Shown: positions 17,142 to 27,031 of the stretch, piece by piece
How positions within the stretch are numbered: the first letter of the stretch is position 1
Layout: each line of letters begins with the position of its first letter
Translations under genes and position numbers: made by a program
Assembly (NCBI GenBank): GCA_012517855.1
Contig: JAAYUD010000088.1
Coordinates: forward strand, 1 to 64,000
DNA length: 64,000 nt
Direction of reading: 5' to 3'
DNA from: Bacteroidales bacterium
Lineage (GTDB): Bacteria > Bacteroidota > Bacteroidia > Bacteroidales > Bacteroidaceae
The notes under the pieces: generated by a model
What the model was told of the DNA's origin: nothing
The model's database searches: none
What the model saw: only the letters and a program-made list of their open reading frames with translations

Positions 17142-18101
17142 ATGATTGAAAAAGTAATCGTACTTGAAGATATAGACCCTGTGGTATTCTATGGCGTAAA
17201 TAACGCGAATTTCCAATTGATAAAAGCATTGTACCCGAAGTTACGTATTATGGCTCGAGGAAATGTAATAAAAGTATGGGGAAATGAAGAAGACATGGAA
17301 TCGTTCGAGCAGAGCATTTTGAAACTTGAGAACTATTGTCGGGAATACAATTCATTGAAAGAAGAAGTTATCATCGACATATTCAATGGCAATTCTCCTC
17401 TCTCGAAACGAACAGACAATGTTATCGTATTTAGTGTAACCGGCAAACCCATCATTCCCCGAAGCAGCAATCAACTGAAATTAGTCGAAGAGTTCGAAAA
17501 GAACGATTTGGTAATAGCTATAGGACCGGCAGGTTCCGGGAAAACATATACCGCCATTGCCCTTGCTGTCCGAGCTCTTAAAAATAAAGAAAAGAAAAAG
17601 ATTATATTATGCCGACCGGCTGTCGAAGCAGGCGAAAAGTTAGGATTCTTGCCAGGAGACATGCGCGACAAAATAGATCCGTATTTACAACCGCTATATG
17701 ATGCTTTGGAAGATATGATTCCGGCAGCCAAGTTGCAAGAATATATGGACACTAATGTCATACAGATTGCTCCCTTGGCTTTTATGAGAGGACGAACCCT
17801 CAACGACGCAGTAGTGATATTAGACGAGGCTCAAAACACCACCACTCAACAAATCAAAATGTTTCTGACAAGAATGGGCATGAATACTAAAATGATTGTT
17901 ACCGGCGATATGACTCAGATAGATTTACCATCGTCGCAACGTTCAGGATTGGTTCAAGCGCTACAAATATTGAAAGGTATAAAGGGCATAAGTGTGATAG
18001 AACTAAACAAGAGCGATATTGTGCGTCATAAATTAGTAACACGCATTGTAGAAGCATACGAACGGTACGACAAGAAAAAGAAAGAAGAAACCGATCGTTG
18101 A
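17142..18101 (+). CDS. phoH: PhoH-family P-loop ATPase
   Basis: 319 residues. An N-terminal KH-like RNA-binding region (to about residue 110) is followed by a helicase-like ATPase domain: Walker A GPAGSGKTYTA near 128, the PhoH signature RPAVEAGEKLGFLPGDM near 162, Walker B VVILDEAQNTT near 224 and a sensor GDMTQIDLP near 262. PhoH proteins bind ATP and RNA and are linked to RNA processing and ribosome maturation; the phosphate-starvation role comes from E. coli. It is the first gene of the plus-strand run that continues with purC 45 bp later. Confidence 0.95.
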   Translation: MIEKVIVLEDIDPVVFYGVNNANFQLIKALYPKLRIMARGNVIKVWGNEEDMESFEQSILKLENYCREYNSLKEEVIIDIFNGNSPLSKRTDNVIVFSVTGKPIIPRSSNQLKLVEEFEKNDLVIAIGPAGSGKTYTAIALAVRALKNKEKKKIILCRPAVEAGEKLGFLPGDMRDKIDPYLQPLYDALEDMIPAAKLQEYMDTNVIQIAPLAFMRGRTLNDAVVILDEAQNTTTQQIKMFLTRMGMNTKMIVTGDMTQIDLPSSQRSGLVQALQILKGIKGISVIELNKSDIVRHKLVTRIVEAYERYDKKKKEETDR

Positions 18102-18146
18102 AAACGAACGAAGAAAAAAGAACAGCTTATAATAAAAATAAAAAGT

Positions 18147-19091
18147 ATGAAAGCATTAACTAAGACAGATTATCTTTTCCCTGGACAAAAGAGTGTTTAT
18201 CATGGTAAAGTCCGCGACGTCTACAACATCAACGATGACTTATTGGTAATGGTTGCCACAGACCGTATTTCGGCTTTTGACGTCATCTTACCAAAAGGCA
18301 TTCCTTTTAAAGGACAAGTGCTCAATCAAATTGCAGCAACTTTCCTCGATGCTACTTCAGACATTGTTCCCAATTGGAAAATAGCCACCCCGGATCCGAT
18401 GGTAACAGTAGGACTGATGTGCGAGGGATTCCGTGTCGAAATGATCATCCGTGGATATCTGACAGGAAGTGCTTGGAGAGAATACAAATCTGGCGTTCGT
18501 GAGATTTGTGGAGTAAAGCTTCCAGAGGGTATGAAAGAGAATCAAAAATTCCCCGAACCCATCATTACCCCTACAACGAAAGCAGATGCCGGCCATGACG
18601 AAAATATCTCAAGAGAAGAGATTATTGCCAAAGGTATCGTCGACAAAGAAGACTATGAGTTGATGGAAGACTATACCCGTAAACTTTTCGAACGTGGCAC
18701 ACAGATGGCAACAGAAAAAGGGCTCATTCTGGTCGACACTAAATATGAATTCGGCAAAAAAGATGGAAAGGTTTATCTTATTGATGAAATTCATACGCCC
18801 GACTCTTCTCGCTATTTCTATGCCGACGGTTATGAAGAGAAATTCAAAACCGGTGCAGAACAAAAACAACTGTCTAAAGAATTTGTTCGCCAGTGGCTTA
18901 TCGCTCACAATTTCATGGGACAAGAAGGACAGCAAGTGCCCGAAATGACCGAAGAATATGTCAATAGCGTTTCTGATCGATATATTGAGCTTTATGAACA
19001 TATCGTAGGCAAGACATTTGTAAAAGCCGAAGGTGACAACTTGGCAACACGTATTGAGAAGAACGTACTTGATTTTTTAAAAAACCGGTAA
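18147..19091 (+). CDS. purC: phosphoribosylaminoimidazole-succinocarboxamide synthase (SAICAR synthase)
   Basis: Step 8 of IMP synthesis: ATP-dependent ligation of CAIR with aspartate. 314 residues, the longer bacterial/fungal form. Conserved blocks: GKVRDVY (ATP-binding start, near 20), [36 protein letters not shown] and LVDTKYEFG ... [13 protein letters not shown]. Ends 5 bp before menG; the genes are surely co-transcribed. The purM-like gene at 23159 belongs to the same run. Confidence 0.97.
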   Translation: MKALTKTDYLFPGQKSVYHGKVRDVYNINDDLLVMVATDRISAFDVILPKGIPFKGQVLNQIAATFLDATSDIVPNWKIATPDPMVTVGLMCEGFRVEMIIRGYLTGSAWREYKSGVREICGVKLPEGMKENQKFPEPIITPTTKADAGHDENISREEIIAKGIVDKEDYELMEDYTRKLFERGTQMATEKGLILVDTKYEFGKKDGKVYLIDEIHTPDSSRYFYADGYEEKFKTGAEQKQLSKEFVRQWLIAHNFMGQEGQQVPEMTEEYVNSVSDRYIELYEHIVGKTFVKAEGDNLATRIEKNVLDFLKNR

Positions 19092-19096
19092 CATAA

Positions 19097-19831
19097 ATGT
19101 ATCGGCAAGAGAAAATAAAGCCTTATAGCAAGGATGGCAGTAAGAAGGAGCAGGTTGAACAAATGTTTGATCACATTGCTCCTGCTTACGACCGTCTGAA
19201 CCATCTTCTTTCACTGGGAATAGATAAAGGTTGGCGCAAGAAAGCAATTGCGACGCTCCGCCCTTATCAGCCCAAAACGATGATGGATGTAGCAACCGGA
19301 ACCGGCGATTTTGCTTTATTGGCAGCCAAAGAACTAAAGCCTCATCAACTTATAGGCACAGATATCTCAGAAGGGATGATAGCCGTCGGCAAAGAGAAGA
19401 TACAAAAGGCAGGCATGGAAGGAACAATAAGTTTCGCATGCGAAGACTGTTGCCATCTGTCATTCGAAGACAATATATTCGATGCAATTACTGTAGCTTT
19501 TGGAGTACGAAACTTTGCCGATTTGGATCAAGGACTGCGCGAAATGCATAGAGTGCTGCGTCCCAGCGGACGATTAGTAATATTGGAACTAACTGCTCCG
19601 GACCATTTCCCAATGAAACAGTTATTTACAATTTATTCGAGTGTTATCATCCCTACACTGGGAAAGCTATTATCTAAAGACAACAAGGCTTATCACTATT
19701 TGCCGCAAACGATTCAAGCTTTTCCGCAAGGCGAAGTAATGAAAGGCATATTACAAAAGGCAGGCTTCAGTGACGTAAACTTCAAACGACTAACGTTTGG
19801 TATATGCACGCTTTACACCGCAAATAAATAA
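19097..19831 (+). CDS. menG: demethylmenaquinone methyltransferase
   Basis: SAM-dependent C-methylation of demethylmenaquinone, the last step in menaquinone synthesis. 244 residues. UbiE/MenG blocks: [20 protein letters not shown], YDxxN signature included; motif [18 protein letters not shown] near 57; [35 protein letters not shown]; and [14 protein letters not shown]. In an anaerobe relying on menaquinone, as Bacteroidales do, MenG rather than UbiE (ubiquinone) activity is expected. It sits 5 bp after purC and 14 bp before aroE. Confidence 0.95.
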   Translation: MYRQEKIKPYSKDGSKKEQVEQMFDHIAPAYDRLNHLLSLGIDKGWRKKAIATLRPYQPKTMMDVATGTGDFALLAAKELKPHQLIGTDISEGMIAVGKEKIQKAGMEGTISFACEDCCHLSFEDNIFDAITVAFGVRNFADLDQGLREMHRVLRPSGRLVILELTAPDHFPMKQLFTIYSSVIIPTLGKLLSKDNKAYHYLPQTIQAFPQGEVMKGILQKAGFSDVNFKRLTFGICTLYTANK

Positions 19832-19845
19832 AAGACAAACTTACA

Positions 19846-20595
19846 ATGCAGAAATATGGTTTAATAGGCTATCCGCTCAAACACTCTTTCTCTATTGAAT
19901 ACTTCAACGAGAAATTTTCTTCCGAGAATATCGATGCTCGGTACGTGAACTTCGAAATACCCGAGATCAAAGACTTTCCAGAAGTAGTAGAAGAGAATCC
20001 TGACCTGTGTGGGTTGAATGTAACAATACCTTATAAAGAGCAAGTGATTCCCTACTTAGACCGGTTAAGCCCAAACGCCGAACGCATCGGTGCAGTAAAT
20101 GTTATCAAAATTATCCGTGAAAAGAACAAGAAGAAAATCACATTGGAGGGACATAATTCAGATGTTGTAGGATTTTCACAATCCATAAAGCCGTTACTTA
20201 TGCCCTACCACCAGAAAGCATTAATACTAGGCACAGGTGGAGCAGCAAAGGCTGTATGTCACGGATTGCACGATTTCGGTATTACCACCCAATTGGTATC
20301 CCGAACCAGCAAACCAGACGCTATCACCTACGAAGAGCTTACTCCTTCGGTGATGAAAGAATATAAAGTAATAATCAATTGCACCCCGGTAGGAATGTAC
20401 CCCAAAGTAGATTTCTGCCCACAAATACCGTACAACGAGCTTACTCACGAACATCTGTTGTACGATTTGCTCTACAATCCAAATGAAACACTATTCATGA
20501 GAAAAGGAGCCGAACATGGAGCTGTTACAAAAAACGGACTCGAGATGCTACTACTCCAAGCTTTCATTTCGTGGGAAATATGGAATAAGAAATAA
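19846..20595 (+). CDS. aroE: shikimate dehydrogenase
   Basis: NADPH-dependent reduction of 3-dehydroshikimate in aromatic amino acid synthesis. 249 residues. The substrate site has GYPLKHSFS (Ser14, Ser16), NVTIPYKEQVIPYLD with the catalytic Lys near 70, and the catalytic Asp in GHNSDVVGF. The cofactor domain starts LGTGGAAKAVCHGL. The C-terminal GLEMLLLQA helix is present. The 5' end is 14 bp after menG. Confidence 0.95.
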   Translation: MQKYGLIGYPLKHSFSIEYFNEKFSSENIDARYVNFEIPEIKDFPEVVEENPDLCGLNVTIPYKEQVIPYLDRLSPNAERIGAVNVIKIIREKNKKKITLEGHNSDVVGFSQSIKPLLMPYHQKALILGTGGAAKAVCHGLHDFGITTQLVSRTSKPDAITYEELTPSVMKEYKVIINCTPVGMYPKVDFCPQIPYNELTHEHLLYDLLYNPNETLFMRKGAEHGAVTKNGLEMLLLQAFISWEIWNKK

Positions 20596-20620
20596 AAAGA
20601 TATAATCTATTTAGGTAATC

Positions 20621-21586
20621 ATGAAGACAAGTAAAACAAGAAACATCATACGTTGGAGTATCATATCGCTCCTTCTGATCTTCGGTATATTTACCGTAGG
20701 CGGAAGCTTTTACTTGATCCATTTTGCCCTACTTCCCAAAGAGAAAGTAGTAAAGAGCCGCAATACCGCTCTTGAACGAACTTTTAAGGATTATCCCTAT
20801 ATGAAGTTTTGGATTGATAGCCTTAACAATTGCAAAGCAATTCATGATACCGTAATTGTCAATCCCGAAGGGATTAAACTACATGGCTACTATTTAAAAG
20901 CTGCCCGTCCGACACACAAGACAGCGGTATTGGTTCACGGGTATACGGATTGTGCTATCAGCATATTTCCTATAGCGTATTTGTTTAACAGGCAACTGCG
21001 CTACAACGTTTTGTTACCCGATCTGCAATATCATGGACAAAGTGAGGGGAAAGCTGTAAATATGGGATGGAAAGACCGTATGGATGTGCTGGAATGGACA
21101 AAAGTAGCTAACGGTATATTCGGCAATAACACCGAAATGGTGATTCAGGGAATATCAATGGGAGGTGCCACAACCATGATGGTTTCGGGAGAGAAACTTC
21201 CTTCATATATAAAATGTCTAATAGAAGATTGCGGCTATACCAGCGCTTGGGATGAATTCGATTATGAACTGAAAAATATGTTCGGGTTACCTAAATTCCC
21301 TTTACTATACGGAGCAAGCGCACTCTGCAAACTGCGGTTTGGATGGAGCTTTGGAGAGGCTTCGGCATTGAAACAAGTCGCAAAGTGCAAATTGCCCATG
21401 CTGTTTATACACGGTAGTGCCGATACTTATGTACCTACACGAATGGTTTATCCGCTTTACAAAGCAAAACCTCAACCCAAAGAATTGTGGATTGTGCCCA
21501 GCGCTATCCATGCAATGTCTTACCATGACAATCAGAAAGCCTATACTGAAAAGGTTGCTCAATTTGTCAATAAATACATACGCTGA
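20621..21586 (+). CDS. membrane-anchored alpha/beta hydrolase
   Basis: 321 residues. A single N-terminal transmembrane helix (about 13-35: SIISLLLIFGIFTVGG) suggests periplasmic anchoring. The alpha/beta-hydrolase core has oxyanion motif VLVHGYTDC, the nucleophile elbow GISMGG with Ser179, an Asp in FIHGSADTYVP and a His in PSAIHAMSYHD, completing the triad. Its closest named families are the BAAT/dienelactone-like serine hydrolases with an N-terminal anchor; the substrate is unknown. Its stop codon overlaps the start of the next gene by one base, so translation is coupled to the TPM protein. Confidence 0.85.
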   Translation: MKTSKTRNIIRWSIISLLLIFGIFTVGGSFYLIHFALLPKEKVVKSRNTALERTFKDYPYMKFWIDSLNNCKAIHDTVIVNPEGIKLHGYYLKAARPTHKTAVLVHGYTDCAISIFPIAYLFNRQLRYNVLLPDLQYHGQSEGKAVNMGWKDRMDVLEWTKVANGIFGNNTEMVIQGISMGGATTMMVSGEKLPSYIKCLIEDCGYTSAWDEFDYELKNMFGLPKFPLLYGASALCKLRFGWSFGEASALKQVAKCKLPMLFIHGSADTYVPTRMVYPLYKAKPQPKELWIVPSAIHAMSYHDNQKAYTEKVAQFVNKYIR

Positions 21587-22503
21587 TGAAACGCCTTATT
21601 TGTTATATACTCTTTTGTGTTCTGATCCCGATAGCATCGCAAGCCGAAGGGAAAGCATATGCCATCAATGACGTACCCAATGTACGCCACACGAACAAGA
21701 GTTATTATGTGTCTGATCCTGAACATATTCTTTCTCAGGAAACAGTAAATAGTATCAATTCGATGCTTTACCAATTGGAGACAAAGACCGGCGTACAAAC
21801 TGCCGTCGTTGTACTGCCATCAATAGGTGATAACGATCCGCTTGACTTTGCCTATTCACTTGGCAGACGTTGGGGAGTCGGAAAGAAGAAGAAAGATACA
21901 GGATTGGTATTATTACTGGTGCTCGACCAACGCAAAATACAATTTGCCACCGGTTATGGTCTGGAAGGAGATTTACCGGATGCCATCTGCAAACGTATTC
22001 AGATGAAAACAATGGTTCCGGCCTTCAAAAAGAATGATTGGGACACAGGTATGCGTCAAGGAATAAAAGCAATTTGTGGTAAATTAGACGGTTCGATGAA
22101 CGACAGTGCCGATTTTGGAAATAACGGCAGAGGAGAACAAACCAGGGCAATGATATTATTATTTGTTCTGATTTTCGTCGGAGGCACTATTTTTGTATAT
22201 ATAAAAAGTAGAATGGCCAACCGTTGTCCACATTGCGGAAAACATAAACTCTTGCGCATCAACTCACAAGTAGTAAGCCGAATCAACGGAGTAAAGACAG
22301 AGATATGGACCTATCGTTGCGACAACTGCGGCCACGAAGTACAGCGTGAGAAAAAAAGCTACGATGATAATTATCGCGGTGGAGGATTTGGAGGTCCATT
22401 CATTGGCGGTGGAGGATTCGGAGGTGGAGACGGTGGAGGATTCAGCGGAGGAAGTTTTGGAGGCGGAGACTTCGGAGGAGGCGGATCCAGTTCAGGATTT
22501 TAA
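21586..22503 (+). CDS. TPM-domain protein with zinc ribbon and Gly-rich tail (YgcG-like)
   Basis: 305 residues. Signal peptide (1-21); TPM domain (PF04536) from about 40 to 165, with VSDPEHILSQETVNSINSML and KIQFATGYGLEGDLPD; a transmembrane helix near 185-203 (AMILLFVLIFVGGTIFVYI); then a zinc-ribbon-like segment with paired CxxC motifs (CPHCGKHK ... YRCDNCGHEV, about 212-248); and a long Gly/Ser-rich tail (GGGGFGGGDGGG type). TPM proteins of plants function in photosystem repair; bacterial ones are unclear. It is followed 30 bp later by lemA; TPM-LemA pairing is widespread. The start codon overlaps the preceding stop (TGATG). Confidence 0.9.
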   Translation: MKRLICYILFCVLIPIASQAEGKAYAINDVPNVRHTNKSYYVSDPEHILSQETVNSINSMLYQLETKTGVQTAVVVLPSIGDNDPLDFAYSLGRRWGVGKKKKDTGLVLLLVLDQRKIQFATGYGLEGDLPDAICKRIQMKTMVPAFKKNDWDTGMRQGIKAICGKLDGSMNDSADFGNNGRGEQTRAMILLFVLIFVGGTIFVYIKSRMANRCPHCGKHKLLRINSQVVSRINGVKTEIWTYRCDNCGHEVQREKKSYDDNYRGGGFGGPFIGGGGFGGGDGGGFSGGSFGGGDFGGGGSSSGF

Positions 22504-22533
22504 TTAAAAGTAAAAACAATAAGAAAGAACAAT

Positions 22534-23121
22534 ATGAAAAAGAACAGAACATTAATTATCATCATCGGTATAATAGCGATATTGGCTATTTGGGTAACTG
22601 TTGTATACAATGGTTTAGTTTCGACAGAAGAGAATGTAAACAATCAGTGGGCCAACGTAGAGACTCAATATCAACGTCGTGCCGACCTAATTCCGAATTT
22701 GGTAAATACAGTAAAAGGCTATGCCACACACGAAAAGACCACTCTTGAAGGTGTCATTTCTGCACGCAGCCAAGCTACTCAAATCAAGGTAGATGCCAAT
22801 AATCTTACCCCCGAGAAGTTAGCGCAATATCAAAAAGCTCAGGGTGATGTTACGACGGCTTTAGGCAAACTACTTGCCATTACAGAAAACTACCCGGACC
22901 TGAAGGCCAATCAAAACTTCTTAGAACTTCAGGCACAACTGGAAGGTACGGAAAATCGTATCAATGTAGCTCGTAAAGACTTTAATGACGCTGCCAAAGA
23001 GTACAACGTATCTATCCGACGTTTCCCTCGCAACATTTTTGCAAACATGTTCGGATTTCAGAAGAAATCGTATTTCGAAGCAGCCCAAGGTAGCGAGACA
23101 GCTCCTAAAGTACAGTTCTAA
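22534..23121 (+). CDS. lemA: LemA family protein
   Basis: 195 residues. One N-terminal transmembrane helix (6-27: TLIIIIGIIAILAIWVTVVY), then the LemA helical domain, with NVNNQWANVETQYQRRADLIPNLVNTVKGYA and the family ending PRNIFANMFGFQKKSYFEA. LemA proteins are inner-membrane proteins with a mostly periplasmic helical bundle; their biochemical role is unknown (a listerial homologue gives a presented peptide). The neighbouring TPM gene, 30 bp upstream, is its common partner. Confidence 0.95.
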   Translation: MKKNRTLIIIIGIIAILAIWVTVVYNGLVSTEENVNNQWANVETQYQRRADLIPNLVNTVKGYATHEKTTLEGVISARSQATQIKVDANNLTPEKLAQYQKAQGDVTTALGKLLAITENYPDLKANQNFLELQAQLEGTENRINVARKDFNDAAKEYNVSIRRFPRNIFANMFGFQKKSYFEAAQGSETAPKVQF

Positions 23122-23158
23122 TTTCAATAAAACCAACTAGTAAAATTCCCAGAAAAAG

Positions 23159-24331
23159 ATGAATAACAATCAACGATATATGATGCGTGGTGTAAGCGCT
23201 TCAAAAGAAGATGTTCATAACGCCATCAAAAATATCGACAAGGGTATCTTTCCTCACGCTTTCTGCAAAATTATCCCTGATATACTAGGCGGCGATGCGG
23301 ATTACTGCAATATCATGCATGCCGACGGTGCCGGAACAAAGTCTTCACTCGCTTACCTCTATTGGAAAGAAACGGGTGATCTTTCCGTATGGAAAGGCAT
23401 TGCACAAGATGCATTGATCATGAACATCGACGATCTGCTTTGTGTAGGTGCTGTAAATAACATCCTTGTTTCATCCACTATAGGCCGCAATAAGCTATTG
23501 ATACCGGGCGAAGTAATTTCTGCTATTATCAACGGCACAGACGAGTTGCTGGCCGAACTTCGCAAGATGGGCGTAGGTGTTTATGCCACAGGTGGAGAAA
23601 CTGCTGATGTAGGCGACTTAGTGCGCACCATCATTGTAGATAGTACCGTTACTTGCCGAATGAAACGTTCGGACGTTATAGACAACGGCAATATCTGCCC
23701 CGGAGATGTCATTGTAGGGTTGGCTTCTTATGGACAGGCAAGTTACGAAAAAGAATACAATGGCGGCATGGGCAGCAATGGGCTGACTTCGGCTCGCCAC
23801 GATGTCTTTGGCAAGTATCTGGCACAAAAATATCCCGAAAGTTTCGATGCAGCTGTTCCCGACGAATTAGTCTATAGCGGAGGACTGAAATTGACCGATA
23901 CGGTAGAAGACTCACCCATAGATGCCGGCAAACTAGTGCTGTCCCCTACCCGTACTTATGCTCCGGTAGTGAAAAAGTTACTTGATGAGATGCGGAGTAA
24001 CATACATGGAATGATTCACTGTTCGGGTGGTGCCCAAACTAAGATCATGAATTTTGTAGGTGATAATATCAAAGTGACCAAAGACAATATGTTTCCGGTT
24101 CCTCCCCTCTTTAAGACAATTCAAAGACAAAGTGGCACAGACTATTCGGAAATGTACAAGGTATTCAATATGGGACATCGCTTGGAAGTTGTCCTTCCGG
24201 CAAAAGATGCCGATAAGGTGATCGCTATAAGCAAGAGTTTCGATATTGATGCACAAATAGTAGGACACATAGAGCAAGCAGAAAAAAAGGAACTGATTAT
24301 CCGAAGCGAATTCGGTGAATTCAAATATTAA
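23159..24331 (+). CDS. purM: AIR synthase (phosphoribosylformylglycinamidine cyclo-ligase), long Bacteroidetes form
   Basis: Step 5 of purine synthesis: ATP-dependent closure of the imidazole ring of FGAM. 390 residues versus about 345 in E. coli. Seen: MHADGAGTKSSLAYLYW (DGVGTK motif), QDALIMNIDDLLCVGA (the D-x-N-D metal/ATP block), GVYATGGETADVGDL (GGETAEMP equivalent), VIVGLASYG, the C-terminal GMIHCSGGAQTK and YKVFNMGHRLEVV (the FNMGxG block). All key motifs are present in divergent form. Co-transcribed with purC through the intervening genes; next gene 14 bp downstream. Confidence 0.88.
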   Translation: MNNNQRYMMRGVSASKEDVHNAIKNIDKGIFPHAFCKIIPDILGGDADYCNIMHADGAGTKSSLAYLYWKETGDLSVWKGIAQDALIMNIDDLLCVGAVNNILVSSTIGRNKLLIPGEVISAIINGTDELLAELRKMGVGVYATGGETADVGDLVRTIIVDSTVTCRMKRSDVIDNGNICPGDVIVGLASYGQASYEKEYNGGMGSNGLTSARHDVFGKYLAQKYPESFDAAVPDELVYSGGLKLTDTVEDSPIDAGKLVLSPTRTYAPVVKKLLDEMRSNIHGMIHCSGGAQTKIMNFVGDNIKVTKDNMFPVPPLFKTIQRQSGTDYSEMYKVFNMGHRLEVVLPAKDADKVIAISKSFDIDAQIVGHIEQAEKKELIIRSEFGEFKY

Positions 24332-24345
24332 TACGACAGAGGAAT

Positions 24346-25422
24346 ATGTACAGAGAAATGATTGATCCGGATATTGTTACCAAATTCAGCTTAATGTTGG
24401 TACAAGTCCACAAAGTGGTTATCGTAGCCCATGTCTCTCCCGATGGCGACGCAATAGGTTCATCGTTGGGCATGGCCCACTTCTTGCGTGCTATGGGCAA
24501 AAAGGCTTTCGTCATAGTACCCAATGCTTTCCCTGCTTTCTTAAAATGGATGCCGGGTAGCAAAGACATTATGATATACGACCGATATAAGCCATTTGCC
24601 GATAAGCTTATCGAAGAAGCACAACTGATCTGTTGTATGGATTTCAATGGTCTGAAACGCATTGAAGCACTGGCTATTCCTATCGAAGCATCAAAAGCTC
24701 CAAAGATAATGATAGACCATCATCCCAATCCTGACAATTTCTGTGATATCAACATATCTATACCAGCTGCGAGTTCGACATCCGAGATAACGCTTCGACT
24801 CATTTTGGCCATGCACCAGTTCAGACGAATATCGCTCGAAGCGGCACAATGTATCTATACGGGCATGATGACCGATACAGGAGGGTTTACCTACAACTCT
24901 AACGATGCAGAGCTATACGGCTTTATCAGTATGCTTATCGGAAAGGGAATAGACAAAGACGATATCTATCGCAAAGTCTTCCACACATATTCCGAAAGCC
25001 GTCTGAGATTAATGGGGTACGTATTGGAGAACATGAAGGTTTATGATTGCCATGCTTCGCTCATGACTCTGACTCGCGACGAACAAGGTCGCTATGATTA
25101 TTCAAAAGGAGATAGTGAAGGTTTCGTCAACATACCGCTCCAAATAAAAGGTAGTAAACTATCTTGCTTTCTACGCGAAGATACCGAAAGAGCGATCGTC
25201 AAAGTGTCGCTACGATCGGTAGGCAAATTTTCGTGTACAGAGATGGCAGAGCAATTCTTTGATGGCGGAGGACATCTCAATGCATCCGGCGGAGAAATTA
25301 AAGGAACAATGGATCAGGCTATCGCACGTTGGGAAGAAGCGCTCGAAGCTTTTCGTTCGAAACTAACAGACAGTGAAGAAGTAAAATTGGATACTTCAAA
25401 AGAAGAAAATAAAGAGAATTAA
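24346..25422 (+). CDS. DHH-family phosphoesterase (NrnA-type oligoribonuclease / pAp phosphatase)
   Basis: 358 residues. DHH domain: VAHVSPDGDAIGSSLG (motif I, near 32), MDFNG (motif II), MIDHHPNPD (DHH, near 124) and MMTDTGGF (motif IV, near 181). DHHA1 domain: FDGGGHLNASGG (near 305). Homologues hydrolyse nanoRNA and 3'-phosphoadenosine 5'-phosphate; some act on c-di-AMP breakdown products. AGAGGA lies just before the ATG at 24346. It sits between purM and the phosphohexomutase with gaps of 14 and 21 bp. Confidence 0.92.
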   Translation: MYREMIDPDIVTKFSLMLVQVHKVVIVAHVSPDGDAIGSSLGMAHFLRAMGKKAFVIVPNAFPAFLKWMPGSKDIMIYDRYKPFADKLIEEAQLICCMDFNGLKRIEALAIPIEASKAPKIMIDHHPNPDNFCDINISIPAASSTSEITLRLILAMHQFRRISLEAAQCIYTGMMTDTGGFTYNSNDAELYGFISMLIGKGIDKDDIYRKVFHTYSESRLRLMGYVLENMKVYDCHASLMTLTRDEQGRYDYSKGDSEGFVNIPLQIKGSKLSCFLREDTERAIVKVSLRSVGKFSCTEMAEQFFDGGGHLNASGGEIKGTMDQAIARWEEALEAFRSKLTDSEEVKLDTSKEENKEN

Positions 25423-25443
25423 AGACCAAATCACTATTATATT

Positions 25444-26835
25444 ATGACACTCATTAAATCTATTTCAGGAATCCGAGGAACTATCGGAGGACATGTAGGT
25501 GAAGGATTGAATCCATTGGACATTGTGAAGTTTACTTCTGCTTATGCCACATTGATTCGCCACACTTGCAAAGTAAAAAACAATAAAATTGTAGTTGGAC
25601 GTGATGCCCGTCTATCGGGATTAATGGTGAAAAATATAGTTGTAGGAACACTCATGGGAATGGGCTGGGATGTAGTCGATATAGACTTTGCTTCTACTCC
25701 GACTACCGAACTGGCAGTAACAATGGAAGGTGCTTCCGGTGGAATCATACTTACAGCTTCTCACAACCCCAAGCAGTGGAACGCACTAAAACTACTTAAC
25801 GAGGATGGTGAGTTTCTCAACAAAGAAGAAGGCAATGAAGTGCTACGTATTGCCGAAGCAGAAGATTTTGAATTTGCACCCGTAGAGCAATTGGGACATT
25901 ATAGACTAGATACTTCATACGACGAAAAGCATATAGAGGCTGTACTCAATATGAAGCTCACCGATGTAGAAGCTATTCGGAAGGCCAACTTCACCGTTGC
26001 TATCGATTGTATTAATTCGGTAGGCGGACTCATACTACCCGAACTGCTCAATCGCCTTGGAGTGAAGAATGTCATTAAGATGAATGATGACAATACAGGC
26101 GACTTTGCACATAATCCCGAGCCGCTCGAGAAAAATCTAAGTGGCATTATGCAGCTCATGAAAGAAGGTAAAGCTGACATTGCTTTTGTGGTCGATCCGG
26201 ATGTAGACCGCCTTGCCATGATCTGCGAGGACGGCAGGATGTACGGAGAAGAATATACACTCGTCACCGTAGCCGACTATATACTTAAGCATACGCCAGG
26301 CAATACCGTATCCAACCTCAGTTCTACTCGTGCACTTAGAGACGTAACCCGTAAGTATGGTCACCAATACTATGCATCGGCTGTAGGCGAAGTAAACGTT
26401 GTAGCCAAAATGAAAGAAGTAAATGCTGTAATAGGAGGCGAAGGCAATGGCGGAGTAATCTATCCCGCTATTCATTACGGGCGAGATGCGCTCGTAGGCA
26501 TTGCACTTATTCTTAGCCACTTGGCTCACGAAGGCAAAAAGGCAAGCGAGCTGCGTGCTTCTTATCCCAATTATTATATAGCAAAGAATCGCATCGACCT
26601 CACTCCCGAAATAGATGTAGATGCCGTACTTGTCAAAGTGAAAGAGATGTATAAGGACCAAGAGATTAATGATATCGACGGTGTTAAAATAGACTTCCCC
26701 GACAAGTGGGTTCACTTACGCAAAAGCAATACCGAGCCTATTATTCGTGTTTACAGCGAAGCTGCTACAATGGAGGCAGCCGACGAGATAGGGAAAAAAG
26801 TGATGGACGTTGTCTATCAATTAGCCAATAAATAA
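25444..26835 (+). CDS. glmM: phosphoglucosamine mutase / phosphohexomutase
   Basis: 463 residues of the alpha-D-phosphohexomutase superfamily. N-terminal SGIRGTIGG; active-site phosphoserine in TASHNPKQWN (Ser106); Mg-binding DPDVDRLAM near 250; sugar-specificity loop GEGNGGVIYP near 335; C-terminal phosphate-binding RKSNTEPIIRVYSE near 425. The GEGNGG loop and overall length resemble the Bacteroidetes proteins annotated GlmM, which make glucosamine-1-phosphate for peptidoglycan and LPS; phosphomannomutase/phosphoglucomutase activity cannot be excluded. Last gene of the long run; a strong terminator follows. Confidence 0.88.
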   Translation: MTLIKSISGIRGTIGGHVGEGLNPLDIVKFTSAYATLIRHTCKVKNNKIVVGRDARLSGLMVKNIVVGTLMGMGWDVVDIDFASTPTTELAVTMEGASGGIILTASHNPKQWNALKLLNEDGEFLNKEEGNEVLRIAEAEDFEFAPVEQLGHYRLDTSYDEKHIEAVLNMKLTDVEAIRKANFTVAIDCINSVGGLILPELLNRLGVKNVIKMNDDNTGDFAHNPEPLEKNLSGIMQLMKEGKADIAFVVDPDVDRLAMICEDGRMYGEEYTLVTVADYILKHTPGNTVSNLSSTRALRDVTRKYGHQYYASAVGEVNVVAKMKEVNAVIGGEGNGGVIYPAIHYGRDALVGIALILSHLAHEGKKASELRASYPNYYIAKNRIDLTPEIDVDAVLVKVKEMYKDQEINDIDGVKIDFPDKWVHLRKSNTEPIIRVYSEAATMEAADEIGKKVMDVVYQLANK

Positions 26836-26870
26836 AACAGCGATTACAGTACATCGCTAAAATTATACTG

Positions 26871-26910
26871 ACGGCTTTATTGTTTCTTTCAAGACAATAA
26901 AGCCGTTTTT
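26871..26910 (+). terminator. terminator of the phoH-to-glmM run
   Basis: A perfect 13-bp stem (ACGGCTTTATTGT, 26871-26883, with 26894-26906), a 10-base loop, and a T-run. Located 36 bases past the glmM stop. Confidence 0.88.
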
Positions 26911-27031
26911 CTTTCTACAAACGCCCATCAGATAACGGACACGCTCCATGCACTTAAGTACCTTTTATTGAAAGATATTCTAAGTATTCCACAAATATCA
27001 GAAGAAAGGTGTAAAAATCCTATTTATCTAT

